A stretch of 51,720 nucleotides of DNA from Streptomyces sporangiiformans. Lineage in GTDB: Bacteria > Actinomycetota > Actinomycetes > Streptomycetales > Streptomycetaceae. Under the pieces are notes generated by a model. The model was not told the origin of the DNA and did not search any database. It saw only the letters and a program-made list of their open reading frames with translations. The position numbers and the translations under genes were made by a program. The stretch covers positions 72,359 through 124,078 of the forward strand of contig NZ_VCHX02000144.1 in the NCBI RefSeq assembly GCF_005768555.2. Reading direction: 5' to 3'. Position 1 is the stretch's first letter, and each line of letters begins with the position of its first letter. Below are positions 1-7,964 of this stretch, piece by piece.

Positions 1-40
1 CCGCCGCTGAACAGAGCACTTTCAGCCGTCTCGGTCACAG

Positions 41-56
41 AGTGGTAGAGACCTCT
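41..56 (+). promoter_or_regulatory. dre-like DasR operator upstream of the amino-sugar import operon
   Basis: AGTGGTAGAGACCTCT matches the dre consensus ASTGGTCTAGACCAST at 13 of 16 positions and keeps the TGGT and AGACC cores. It lies about 110 nt before the sugar-binding protein start. DasR is the GntR-family repressor of GlcNAc and chitin genes in Streptomyces, so a site here fits an operon that ends in a beta-N-acetylhexosaminidase. The match was made by eye. Confidence 0.6.
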
Positions 57-163
57 GGGAGGGCCTTGTTTGCATGTTCATGAGCTCCTAGCCTCCGTGG
101 TGTTGTGCAGAGCGAAACACCCATTGCGCATGTTGCAACGCGCGCTCCCTCGGAGGATGCCCG

Positions 164-1492
164 ATGAAGTTCCCCACCAGACTCTCAGCCCGGTTCTCTG
201 CCCGAACAGCCGCCCCGGTAGCCGCACTTGTGGTCGCCGCTCTCACCGCGACCGCCTGTGCCCCTGAGTCCTCCGACAACTCCGGCGGCAAGGACGAGAA
301 GAGCGGGACGCTGCGCGTGTGGCTCTTCCAGGAGGTCAACAACGGGCCGAAGAAGAAGGTCGTCGACGCCACCGTGGCCGCCTTCGAGAAGGCCCACGAG
401 GGCACGAAGGTCAACGTCGAGTACATCCCCATCGAGACCCGCGCCGAGAAGGTCAAGGCCGCCTTCAACGACCCGAAGAGCGCGCCGGACCTCATGGAGT
501 ACGGCAACACCGACACCGCCGGTTACGTCAAGGACGGCGGACTCGCCGACGTCACCAAGGAGTTCACGGACTGGAGCGAGGCGAAGGACACCGACCCGAC
601 CGCCAAGCAGTCCGTGACGGTCGACGGAAAGATCTATGGCGCCCCGTTCTTCGTCGGTGTGCGCGCCCTGTACTACCGCACCGACGTCTTCAAGGAACTC
701 GGTCTCGATGTTCCCAAGACGCAGAGCGAGTTGATCGAGACCGCCGAGCAGATCCGGCAGGCGAAGCCTGACCTGTACGGGCTCGCGGTCGGCGGCGCGT
801 TCACCTACGGCGCGATGCCGTTCGTCTGGTCCAACGGCGGTGAGATCGCTGAGGGGAAGGACGGTTCGTACTCCGCGACGATCGACAGCCCGCAGGCGCA
901 GAAGGGCATCAAGGCGTACACCTCGCTCTTCGGTGACGACAACTGTCCGGCCGCCAAGTGCGCGAGCATGGGCGGCAACGACACGATCACGGCCTTCGCC
1001 TCGGGCAAGGCGGGCATGGCGATCGGCGGTGACTTCAACCACGCGGCGGTCGAGGCCGGGAAGGTGAAGGGCAAGTACGCGGTCGTACCGCTGCCGGGTC
1101 TGAAGGAGGGCTCGATAGCGCCTGCCTTCGCGGGTGGCAACAACCTCGGCGTCCTGAACAGCACTTCGCACCGCACGCTCGCCGTCGATCTGATGGAGGA
1201 ACTCGCGTCGAAGAAGACGCAGGGTGAACTCTTCGACGCGATGGGCTTCCTGCCGACGTTTTCGGACGTGCGCCAGGACGTCGCGCAGAAGGAACCGTTC
1301 GTCGAGCCCTTCGTGAAGACGCTCGCCTCGGGCACCAAGTTCGTGCCCGCCTCGCCGGCCTGGGCGCAGATCGACGCGTCGCTCGTGCTGCCGACGATGT
1401 TCCAGGAGATCGCCAGCGGCAAGAAGGACGTGGCGACGGCTTCGAAGGACGCGGCGAAGAAGATGGACGACGCGTTCAGCTCCGCAGGATGA
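164..1492 (+). CDS. ABC importer sugar-binding lipoprotein
   Basis: Extracellular solute-binding protein of the family 1 type, 442 residues, the capture component of an ABC sugar importer. The N-terminus is basic (MKFPTRLSARFSAR), followed by a hydrophobic stretch at residues 18-30 and the lipobox-like ATAC with Cys32, so the mature protein should be lipid-anchored outside the membrane. The ATG follows a CGGAGG ribosome site at 151-156. The stop overlaps the start of the next permease (ATGA), showing translational coupling. The operon continues with two permeases and a GH20 hexosaminidase, so N-acetylglucosamine oligomers are the likely substrate. No ATPase gene is present; Streptomyces sugar importers of this type usually share the MsiK ATPase encoded elsewhere. 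Family is secure, substrate is inferred. Confidence 0.9.
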   Translation: MKFPTRLSARFSARTAAPVAALVVAALTATACAPESSDNSGGKDEKSGTLRVWLFQEVNNGPKKKVVDATVAAFEKAHEGTKVNVEYIPIETRAEKVKAAFNDPKSAPDLMEYGNTDTAGYVKDGGLADVTKEFTDWSEAKDTDPTAKQSVTVDGKIYGAPFFVGVRALYYRTDVFKELGLDVPKTQSELIETAEQIRQAKPDLYGLAVGGAFTYGAMPFVWSNGGEIAEGKDGSYSATIDSPQAQKGIKAYTSLFGDDNCPAAKCASMGGNDTITAFASGKAGMAIGGDFNHAAVEAGKVKGKYAVVPLPGLKEGSIAPAFAGGNNLGVLNSTSHRTLAVDLMEELASKKTQGELFDAMGFLPTFSDVRQDVAQKEPFVEPFVKTLASGTKFVPASPAWAQIDASLVLPTMFQEIASGKKDVATASKDAAKKMDDAFSSAG

Positions 1493-2583
1493 AACGGGTG
1501 ACGAACGGCGCGTCCCCGGCACCCGCTCCGCCGCTCGACGGGAGCCGCGCCGCGGTTCGGCGGCGCGGGGGCCTGGTGGCGGCCCGAAAGGCCGCGCTGC
1601 GCGGTGATCCCGCCGCGGAGGCGTCCGGCGAGGCTTCGGCCTCGTCCGGGCGCGCCGCGGGGGGTCCGGTGCGCGGTGGCGCGGGCGCGGCACGGAAGTT
1701 CCGGCGTACGGGCGGTGGATGGACGCCCTGGCTCTATCTCGCGCCCGCCCTCGTCGTCCTCGGTGGGCTGCTTGTCTACCCCGTCTACCAGCTTGGCCTG
1801 ATTTCGTTTCTGGAGTACACACAGGCCCAGGTCAGCGGGGGCCAACCGACGACCTTTCAGGGGTTCGGCAACTACGCGACGCTCTTCGCGGACGACCAGT
1901 TCTGGCAAGTACTGCTGGCGACCGTGGTGTTCGCGGCGGCCTGTGTCGTGTCGACGCTCGCGGTCGGCTGTGCGCTCGCCGTGCTGCTGACGCGCGTACG
2001 GGCCGTGCCGCGGCTCGCGCTGATGCTGGCCGCGCTGGGTGCCTGGGCCACGCCCGCGATCACCGGCTCGACGGTGTGGCTGCTCCTGTTCGACCCCGAC
2101 TTCGGGCCCGTCAACCGCATCATGGGCCTCGGCGACTACTCGTGGACGTACGGCCGCTACAGCGCCTTCGCCCTCGTACTGCTCGAAGTCGTCTGGTGCT
2201 CCTTCCCGTTCGTGATGGTCACGGTGTACGCGGGCATTCGCGCCGTACCGGACGAGGTGCTGGAGGCGGCTGCCCTGGACGGCGCCTCGCAGTGGCGCAT
2301 CTGGCGTTCCGTGCTCGCGCCGATGCTCCGGCCCATCCTCGTGGTCGTCACCATTCAGTCGATCATCTGGGATTTCAAGGTCTTCACGCAGATCTACGTG
2401 ATGACGAACGGCGGCGGTATCGCCGGACAGAACCTCGTGCTGAACGTGTACGCGTATCAGAAGGCGTTCGCCTCCTCGCAGTACAGCCTCGGCTCGGCGA
2501 TCGGAGTGGTGATGCTGCTGATTCTGCTGGCGGTCACGCTCGTCTATCTGCGGCTGCTGCGCAGGCAGGGGGAGGAGCTGTGA
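1489..2583 (+). CDS. ABC sugar importer permease 1 (MalF type) with long N-terminal extension
   Basis: Integral membrane subunit of the same importer, 364 residues. About 75 residues rich in Ala, Gly, Arg and Pro come before the first membrane segment (residues 82-102, starting near LYLAPALVV); typical members start close to that segment. The EAA loop that contacts the ATPase reads EAAALDGASQWRIWRSVLAP. The ATG overlaps the upstream stop by four bases and the next start overlaps this stop. The extension could be a cytoplasmic tail or the true start could lie further in, but no well-placed internal start with a ribosome site is obvious. Confidence 0.9.
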   Translation: MKRVTNGASPAPAPPLDGSRAAVRRRGGLVAARKAALRGDPAAEASGEASASSGRAAGGPVRGGAGAARKFRRTGGGWTPWLYLAPALVVLGGLLVYPVYQLGLISFLEYTQAQVSGGQPTTFQGFGNYATLFADDQFWQVLLATVVFAAACVVSTLAVGCALAVLLTRVRAVPRLALMLAALGAWATPAITGSTVWLLLFDPDFGPVNRIMGLGDYSWTYGRYSAFALVLLEVVWCSFPFVMVTVYAGIRAVPDEVLEAAALDGASQWRIWRSVLAPMLRPILVVVTIQSIIWDFKVFTQIYVMTNGGGIAGQNLVLNVYAYQKAFASSQYSLGSAIGVVMLLILLAVTLVYLRLLRRQGEEL

Positions 2584-3446
2584 GTTCTTCGAATGCTGTG
2601 CGTTCCGCGGGGCGTTTCCGGGTGCGTCGGCCCTGGCGGCTGGCCGCCGAGGCGTCGGCCCTGATGATCGCCGCCGTGGTCGCGTTCCCCCTTTACTGGA
2701 TGGTGCTGAGCGCCTTCAAACCGGCCGGTGAGATCGAGTCGACCGAGCCCCGCCCCTGGACGCTCACCCCGTCCCTGGACTCCTTCCGACGCGTCTTCGG
2801 GCAGCAGGAATTCGGCCGTTACTTCCTCAACAGCCTTGTCGTGGCGATCACTGTGGTCGTCGTCTCGGCGCTGATCGCGTTTCTCGCGGCCACCGCCGTG
2901 ACACGGTTCCGCTTCCGGTTCCGCACGACCCTGCTGATCATGTTCCTCATCGCGCAGATGGTGCCCATCGAGGCCCTGACGATTCCCCTCTTCTTCCAGA
3001 TGCGGGACTTCGGTCAGCTGAACACCCTGGGCTCGCTGATCCTGCCGCACATCGCGTTCTCCCTGCCGTTCGCGATCTGGATGCTGCGAGGCTTTGTGAA
3101 GGCGGTCCCGGAGTCGCTGGAGGAGGCCGCGTACCTCGACGGGGCGAGCCGGACGCGGTTCCTGTGGCAGATCCTTTTCCCGCTGGTCTTTCCCGGGCTC
3201 GTCGCCACGAGCGTGTTCTCGTTCATCTCCACCTGGAACGACTTCCTGTTCGCCAAGTCCTTCATCATCAGCGACACCTCGCAGTCGACGCTGCCGATGG
3301 CCCTCCTCGTCTTCTACAAGGCCGACGACCCCGACTGGGGCGGGGTGATGGCGGCATCCACCGTGATGACGATTCCCGTACTGATCTTCTTCGTGCTCGT
3401 ACAGCGACGGCTGGTCTCCGGACTGGGCGGCGCGGTCAAGGACTGA
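2580..3446 (+). CDS. ABC sugar importer permease 2 (MalG type)
   Basis: Second membrane subunit of the importer, 288 residues. The GTG at 2580 overlaps the previous stop and is preceded by GGAGGAG at 2571-2577; the open frame extends much further upstream but overlaps permease 1. The first membrane segment begins at ALMIAAVVAFPLYWMVLSAF near residue 23. The EAA loop is EEAAYLDGASRTRFLWQILF. The sequence ends in the usual polar tail (VQRRLVSGLGGAVKD). Its stop codon sits in the first unit of a 7-bp tandem repeat that fills the gap to the hexosaminidase gene. Confidence 0.92.
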   Translation: MSSSNAVRSAGRFRVRRPWRLAAEASALMIAAVVAFPLYWMVLSAFKPAGEIESTEPRPWTLTPSLDSFRRVFGQQEFGRYFLNSLVVAITVVVVSALIAFLAATAVTRFRFRFRTTLLIMFLIAQMVPIEALTIPLFFQMRDFGQLNTLGSLILPHIAFSLPFAIWMLRGFVKAVPESLEEAAYLDGASRTRFLWQILFPLVFPGLVATSVFSFISTWNDFLFAKSFIISDTSQSTLPMALLVFYKADDPDWGGVMAASTVMTIPVLIFFVLVQRRLVSGLGGAVKD

Positions 3447-3502
3447 GGGCCGAGGACTGAGGACTGAGGACTGAGCATTGAGGACTGAAGATTGAGGACT
3501 GA
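3440..3502 (+). repeat. Nine-unit 7-bp tandem repeat spanning the permease stop codon
   Basis: Nine consecutive heptamers run without a break; six are exactly GGACTGA and the others are GGGCCGA, GCATTGA and AGATTGA. The first unit contains the stop codon of permease 2. Because seven is not a multiple of three, the TGA triplets fall in all three frames. The end of the last unit supplies a GAGG close to the start codon of the hexosaminidase gene. Confidence 0.95.
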
Positions 3503-3507
3503 GGTCA

Positions 3508-5157
3508 ATGTCTGACGATGTGATGGATCTGATCCCCGCGCCCCGCACTGTTGAGGGCACCGGTGCCGAGAGCCCCGCTCGCCGCGGCGTCGCGCTCGAC
3601 GCGGACACGACGTTGTGGGCAGCACCCGGCACCGGCACGAGCGAACGCTGGCTGCGGGCCACCCTCGGCGCGGCGCTCGGTCTGCCCCTGCCGCCCGGAG
3701 GCGAGGACACCGCGGGCGCCGTGCTGTTGCGCCTCGACGACACCCTGGAGCCCGAGGCGTACCGGCTGAGCGTCGTCGCCGAACGGGGCATCGAGATCCG
3801 GGGCGGCAGCGCGGCCGGCGTGTTCTGGGGCGCCCAGACGCTGCGTCAGCTCATCGGCCCCGAGGCCTTCCGGCGCGCTCCCCTCCGGACGGACCGCTCG
3901 TACGGCATCCCGGACCAGGTCGTCGAGGACGCCCCGCGCTTTGCCTGGCGCGGTCTGATGCTCGACGTCTCACGCCACTTCATGCCCAAGGACGGCGTGC
4001 TGCGCTATCTCGACCTGATGGCCGCGCACAAGCTGAACGTCTTCCACTTCCACCTCACCGACGACCAGGGCTGGCGCATCGAGATCAAGCGGCACCCGAA
4101 GCTCACGGAGATCGGATCGTGGCGCGAGCGGACGAAATTCGGCCATCGTGCGTCGCCGTTGTGGGAGGAGAAGCCGCACGGCGGCTACTACACCCAGGAC
4201 GACATCCGCGAGATCGTCGCGTACGCCGCCGAGCGGCATATCGCCGTCGTCCCCGAGATCGACATCCCGGGCCACTCGCAGGCCGCCATCGCCGCATATC
4301 CGGAACTCGGCAACACCGACGTCATCGACACGACTTCCCTCTCCGTCTGGGACAGCTGGGGCATTTCCGTCAACGTACTCGCCCCCACTGACAACACCCT
4401 TCGCTTCTACGAGGAGGTCTTCGAGGAGGTCCTGGAGCTGTTCCCCTCGGAGTTCATCCACGTCGGCGGCGACGAGTGCGCCAAGGACCAGTGGAAGCGG
4501 TCGCCCACCGCGCAGTCGCGCATCAAGGACCTCGGGCTCGCCGACGAGGACGAACTGCAGTCGTGGTTCATCCGCCACTTCGACAACTGGCTGGCCGCGC
4601 GCGGGCGTCGGCTGATCGGCTGGGACGAGATCCTGGAAGGCGGCTTGGCGCCGGGCGCCGCCGTGTCGTCGTGGCGGGGTTACCGGGGCGGCATCACGGC
4701 CGCCCGCGCGGGCCACGACGTCGTCATGTGTCCCGAGCAGCAGGTGTACTTGGACCACCGCCAGGACGGCGGCGCTGACGAGCCCGTGCCCATCGGGTAC
4801 GTACGGACGCTGGAGGACGTCTACCGGTTCGAACCCGTACCGCCGGAGTTGACCGCCGATCAGGCGCGGCACGTGCTCGGCACTCAGGCCAACGTGTGGA
4901 CCGAGGTGATGGAGGACCGCGCGCGCGTCGACTACCAGACGTTCCCGAGGCTCGCGGCCTTCGCCGAGGTCGCCTGGAGTGCGCTGCCGGTCCCCGCGGA
5001 ACGCGACTTCGCCGGCTTCGAGCGGCGGATGAGCGCCCACTACAAGCGCCTTGACGCCCTGGGGGTGGCCTATCGCCCGCCCGCGGGCCCCCTGCCCTGG
5101 CAGCAAAGACCCGGAGTGCTCGGACGCCCGATCGACGGGGCGCCCCCAAACGTGTGA
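3508..5157 (+). CDS. GH20 beta-N-acetylhexosaminidase, cytoplasmic
   Basis: Glycoside hydrolase family 20, 549 residues, which releases terminal GlcNAc from chitooligosaccharides. The N-terminal GH20b-type domain covers roughly residues 8-135. The catalytic barrel starts at GLMLDVSRHFMPKDG and contains HFHLTDDQGWRIEIKRHP. The catalytic Asp-Glu pair is D322-E323 in HVGGDEC. IGWDEILEGG and the Trp-rich C-terminal part are also typical. There is no signal peptide, so it should act inside the cell on imported sugars, matching the importer genes just upstream. The ATG has a GAGG only three bases away; a second in-frame ATG at 3523 is possible but lacks a ribosome site. The products would feed the amino-sugar pool that controls DasR. 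Confidence 0.95.
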   Translation: MSDDVMDLIPAPRTVEGTGAESPARRGVALDADTTLWAAPGTGTSERWLRATLGAALGLPLPPGGEDTAGAVLLRLDDTLEPEAYRLSVVAERGIEIRGGSAAGVFWGAQTLRQLIGPEAFRRAPLRTDRSYGIPDQVVEDAPRFAWRGLMLDVSRHFMPKDGVLRYLDLMAAHKLNVFHFHLTDDQGWRIEIKRHPKLTEIGSWRERTKFGHRASPLWEEKPHGGYYTQDDIREIVAYAAERHIAVVPEIDIPGHSQAAIAAYPELGNTDVIDTTSLSVWDSWGISVNVLAPTDNTLRFYEEVFEEVLELFPSEFIHVGGDECAKDQWKRSPTAQSRIKDLGLADEDELQSWFIRHFDNWLAARGRRLIGWDEILEGGLAPGAAVSSWRGYRGGITAARAGHDVVMCPEQQVYLDHRQDGGADEPVPIGYVRTLEDVYRFEPVPPELTADQARHVLGTQANVWTEVMEDRARVDYQTFPRLAAFAEVAWSALPVPAERDFAGFERRMSAHYKRLDALGVAYRPPAGPLPWQQRPGVLGRPIDGAPPNV

Positions 5158-5436
5158 GGTGGCCCCCAAGGGGTGTTCCGCGAACCGGCCGCCTGCGACG
5201 GTGACCCCGTAAGGCGAAAGGCACCCAAGAGCCACCGAAGAGTACCCATGCGCGCCGATCGGGGATGTCGTGCGAAAACGGGCCATCTCGCTGATGAGAG
5301 GTACGAATGCCTCCTAGCGGACCCCCTCGTCGTGAAGCGGGGAAGATGTGCCAGAGTTGCCACGTCCGCCCTGTCAGCACGTACCGTACGGCAACACAGG
5401 TGGGACCAGGTGGGGCAGCGGGAAGGGGCAGCCGGT
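5158..5436. other. Intergenic leader between hexosaminidase and molybdenum hydroxylase genes
   Basis: About 280 bases with no convincing gene. The first 30 bases contain a GGTGGCCCCCAAGGGG stretch that could form a weak hairpin and serve as terminator for the sugar operon. The rest probably holds the promoter of the molybdenum hydroxylase operon; I recognise no riboswitch. Confidence 0.4.
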
Positions 5437-6330
5437 TTGACCACGCACGCACCGCAGGCGGCGCAGGCCGTGACGCTGCCCGCCTCGCTGGACGAGGCGG
5501 TGGCGGCGCTCGCCGCCATGCCGGCCGCCGTTCCCGTGGCCGGCGGCACCGACCTCATGACCGCTGTCAACTCCGGGCAGCTGCGGCCCGCCGCGCTCGT
5601 CGGCCTCGGCCGGATCAGCGAGATCCGTGGCTGGCAGTACCTGGACGGCCACGCGCTGCTCGGCGCGGGCCTCACCCACGCGCGTATGGGGCGCCCGGAC
5701 TTCGCGGCCCTCATTCCGGCTCTCGCGGCCGCCGCGAGGGCCGCGGGACCCCCACAGATCCGCAACGCGGGCACCCTGGGCGGCAACATCGCCTCGGCCG
5801 CCCCCATGGGGGACGCGCTTCCGGTGCTCGCCGCCCTGGAGGCGACGCTCATCATCGCGGGCCCGGGCGGCGCCCGCCGTGAGGTCCCCGTCTCGCATCT
5901 GCTCGCCGGCGTGGACATGCTGCGCGGCGGCGAACTCATCGGGTACGTGCGCGTGCCCCTGCTGCATGCGCCGCAGGTCTTCCTCAAGGCGACCGGACGG
6001 ACCGGCCCGGGGCGCGCGATCGCGTCCGTGGCGCTCGTCCTCGACCCCGCCCGGCGCGGAGTGCGGTGCGCCGTGGGCGCCATAGCGCCGATGCCGCTGC
6101 GGCCCCTGGAGGCCGAGCAGTGGGTCGCCTCGCTGATCGACTGGGACAACAACCGCGCGGTCGCGCCGGAGGCGCTGGCCGCCTTCGGGGAGTACGTCGC
6201 CGCGGCCTGCATCCCCGACCCGGTCCCCGCCGAGGACGGCTCCGTGCAGCCGCTGCCGCCCGCCGTACTGCATCTGCGGCGCACCGTCGCCGCACTGGCC
6301 CGACGAGCACTGGGGAGGGCACTGTCGTGA
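5437..6330 (+). CDS. Molybdenum hydroxylase FAD-binding (medium) subunit
   Basis: FAD-binding subunit of a xanthine dehydrogenase or CO-dehydrogenase-type molybdenum hydroxylase, 297 residues. It passes electrons from the iron-sulfur subunit to FAD. The FAD motif AGGTDLMTAV lies near residue 30, and the second loop IRNAGTLGGNIASAAPMGD near residue 108; both are hallmarks of the family. I chose TTG at 5437 because GGAAGGGG sits eight bases upstream; a GTG at 5410 is in frame and cannot be excluded. The stop overlaps the GTG of the 2Fe-2S subunit gene. The order medium, small, large matches the coxMSL type of operon. The substrate is unknown. Confidence 0.88.
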   Translation: MTTHAPQAAQAVTLPASLDEAVAALAAMPAAVPVAGGTDLMTAVNSGQLRPAALVGLGRISEIRGWQYLDGHALLGAGLTHARMGRPDFAALIPALAAAARAAGPPQIRNAGTLGGNIASAAPMGDALPVLAALEATLIIAGPGGARREVPVSHLLAGVDMLRGGELIGYVRVPLLHAPQVFLKATGRTGPGRAIASVALVLDPARRGVRCAVGAIAPMPLRPLEAEQWVASLIDWDNNRAVAPEALAAFGEYVAAACIPDPVPAEDGSVQPLPPAVLHLRRTVAALARRALGRALS

Positions 6331-7964
6331 CCGACGACCAGCACGGAGAGGACGCACCTCAGGAGGGCACTCCTCAGGCGGGCAGCCGCTGGGACCCGTT
6401 GCCCCAGGGCGACTACGACGACGGTGCCACCGCCTTCGTCCAGCTCCCCGAAGGGGGCGTGGACGCGCTGCTGGCCGAGTCCCCGCTCGCCGCTCCCGGC
6501 CACGGCTATGTGCCGCCGCACATCACGGCCGACGCCGGGCAGCCCCAGGAGGTGCGGTGGCCGGACCCGAACGCGCTGCCCGAAGAGCACCGTCAGTCCG
6601 CCTACGACGGTTTCGCGTACAACCCGGTGACCACCGGCCAGTGGACCTTCGAGGAGCCCACCCAGGAGGACGCGGCCGCGCCCGGCCACGACGTGACCGG
6701 GGAGTGGTCCATTCCCGTCGCCGACGGTGACCTGCCCGACGAGTCCGGCGAGTTCACGACGTCGTCCCTGGTCGAGCAGTGGGGCGGCACCCCTCCCGCC
6801 ACGCTGCCGGGCGGGGCGCCCGCGCCGTGGGCCCAGGACTCCTGGGCGCAGCCCGCCGCGGAACAGCCGGCTCCAGAACACCCGGCTCCGGAACACCCGG
6901 CTCCGGAACACCCGGCTCCAGAACACCCGGTTCCGGATCACTCCGCTCCCGAACAGCAGGCGCCCCAGGGTGAGGCCGCTCCTCACGCCGAGAACCCGGC
7001 GGCCGACCGCAACGGGCACGAGGCCGCCGAGATCATCGCCGTCTCCGGAGAGCACGCCGACGAAATCGCCGTCTCCGTAGAGCACCACTCCACAGAGCAC
7101 CACTCCGCAGAGCACCACCCCGCGGATCATCACCCCGTAGAGCACCACTCCGCGGAGCCCGACTCGGCAGAGCGCGAAGAGCCGGTGGAGGCACAGGCGG
7201 GCCACGGCGCTCCGGCGCCCGCGGACGAGCGGGCCGCCGAGCGGCACGAAGCCGGCTCACCGAGGGAGCCGGGGGAAGCCCCGGAAGACGCCGCCGAGGA
7301 GTCCGCGGCCGACGACTCCCAGGGCGCGGCCCCGCACGTCGATCACCCCCTGGCCTCGTTCGTGCTGCGGGTGAACGGCGCCGACAGGCCCGTGACGGCG
7401 GCCTGGATCGGCGAATCGCTGCTCTACGTACTGCGTGAGCGACTCGGACTCGCGGGCGCCAAGGACGGCTGCTCGCAGGGCGAGTGCGGGGCCTGCAACG
7501 TGCAGGTGGACGGGCGCCTCGTGGCCTCCTGTCTGGTGCCCGCCGTGACCACCGCCGGCAGCGAGGTGCGCACGGTCGAGGGGCTCGCCGCCGACGGGCA
7601 GCCCTCGGACGTGCAGCGGGCGCTCGCCCAGTGCGGCGCCGTGCAGTGCGGGTTCTGCGTGCCGGGCATGGCGATGACCATGCACGACCTCCTCGAGGGC
7701 AATCCGGCCCCGACCGAGCTGGAGACCCGCCAGGCGCTGTGCGGCAACCTGTGCCGCTGCTCCGGCTACCGGGGCGTCCTGGACGCCGTGCGCGAGGTCG
7801 TCGCCGAGCGTGCGGCGCACGCCGCCGCCGAGTCCGCCCCGGACGCCGAGGAGGCCCGTATCCCGCGCCAGGCGGGCCCCGGCGCGGGAAGCGTCAACCC
7901 CAGCGCGTACGAGTCCTCAGAGCCGCGTGAGCAGCCCTACGGCCAGGACGGAGGCCAGGCGTGA
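6327..7964 (+). CDS. Molybdenum hydroxylase 2Fe-2S subunit with about 340-residue repeat-rich N-terminal extension
   Basis: The C-terminal part (residues 345-515) is a normal two-cluster small subunit. The plant-type cluster ligands are C382, C387, C390 and C402, and the second cluster is C441, C444, C476 and C478 (QCGFC and CRC motifs). Family members are usually 150-200 residues; this one is 545. The first 340 residues are acidic, rich in Pro, Glu, His and Ala, with no recognisable domain. They include two blocks of five-residue repeats: APEHP-type at 181-210 and EHHSA-type at 252-281. The frame is open throughout, without stops, and codon usage is high-GC. The start is GTG 6327, overlapping the stop of the FAD subunit; the large-subunit GTG overlaps this stop. 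Confidence 0.88.
   Translation: MTDDQHGEDAPQEGTPQAGSRWDPLPQGDYDDGATAFVQLPEGGVDALLAESPLAAPGHGYVPPHITADAGQPQEVRWPDPNALPEEHRQSAYDGFAYNPVTTGQWTFEEPTQEDAAAPGHDVTGEWSIPVADGDLPDESGEFTTSSLVEQWGGTPPATLPGGAPAPWAQDSWAQPAAEQPAPEHPAPEHPAPEHPAPEHPVPDHSAPEQQAPQGEAAPHAENPAADRNGHEAAEIIAVSGEHADEIAVSVEHHSTEHHSAEHHPADHHPVEHHSAEPDSAEREEPVEAQAGHGAPAPADERAAERHEAGSPREPGEAPEDAAEESAADDSQGAAPHVDHPLASFVLRVNGADRPVTAAWIGESLLYVLRERLGLAGAKDGCSQGECGACNVQVDGRLVASCLVPAVTTAGSEVRTVEGLAADGQPSDVQRALAQCGAVQCGFCVPGMAMTMHDLLEGNPAPTELETRQALCGNLCRCSGYRGVLDAVREVVAERAAHAAAESAPDAEEARIPRQAGPGAGSVNPSAYESSEPREQPYGQDGGQA
6867..6956 (+). repeat. Six-unit 15-bp coding tandem repeat (APEHP)
   Basis: Six 15-bp units of the form CCGGCTCCGGAACAC encode PAPEH-type pentapeptides in the extension of the 2Fe-2S subunit. 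The first four are nearly identical and the last two diverge. Confidence 0.95.
7080..7169 (+). repeat. Six-unit 15-bp coding tandem repeat (EHHSA, histidine rich)
   Basis: Six 15-bp units of the form GAGCACCACTCCGCA encode EHHSA, EHHPA, DHHPV and similar pentapeptides. Ten His residues occur in about 25 positions, which could bind metal ions. The unit length equals that of the nearby APEHP block, although the sequence differs. Confidence 0.95.

Noticed and set aside
185..1822. Long reverse-strand open frame across the sugar-binding gene
   Set aside because: Arg-rich and low complexity, an antisense shadow of the real gene as is normal at this GC content.
5288..5315. CTGATGAG followed by a small GAGG/CCTC stem, suggestive of a hammerhead ribozyme core
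   Set aside because: The GAAA that must follow stem II is absent and no flanking stems I and III can be drawn.
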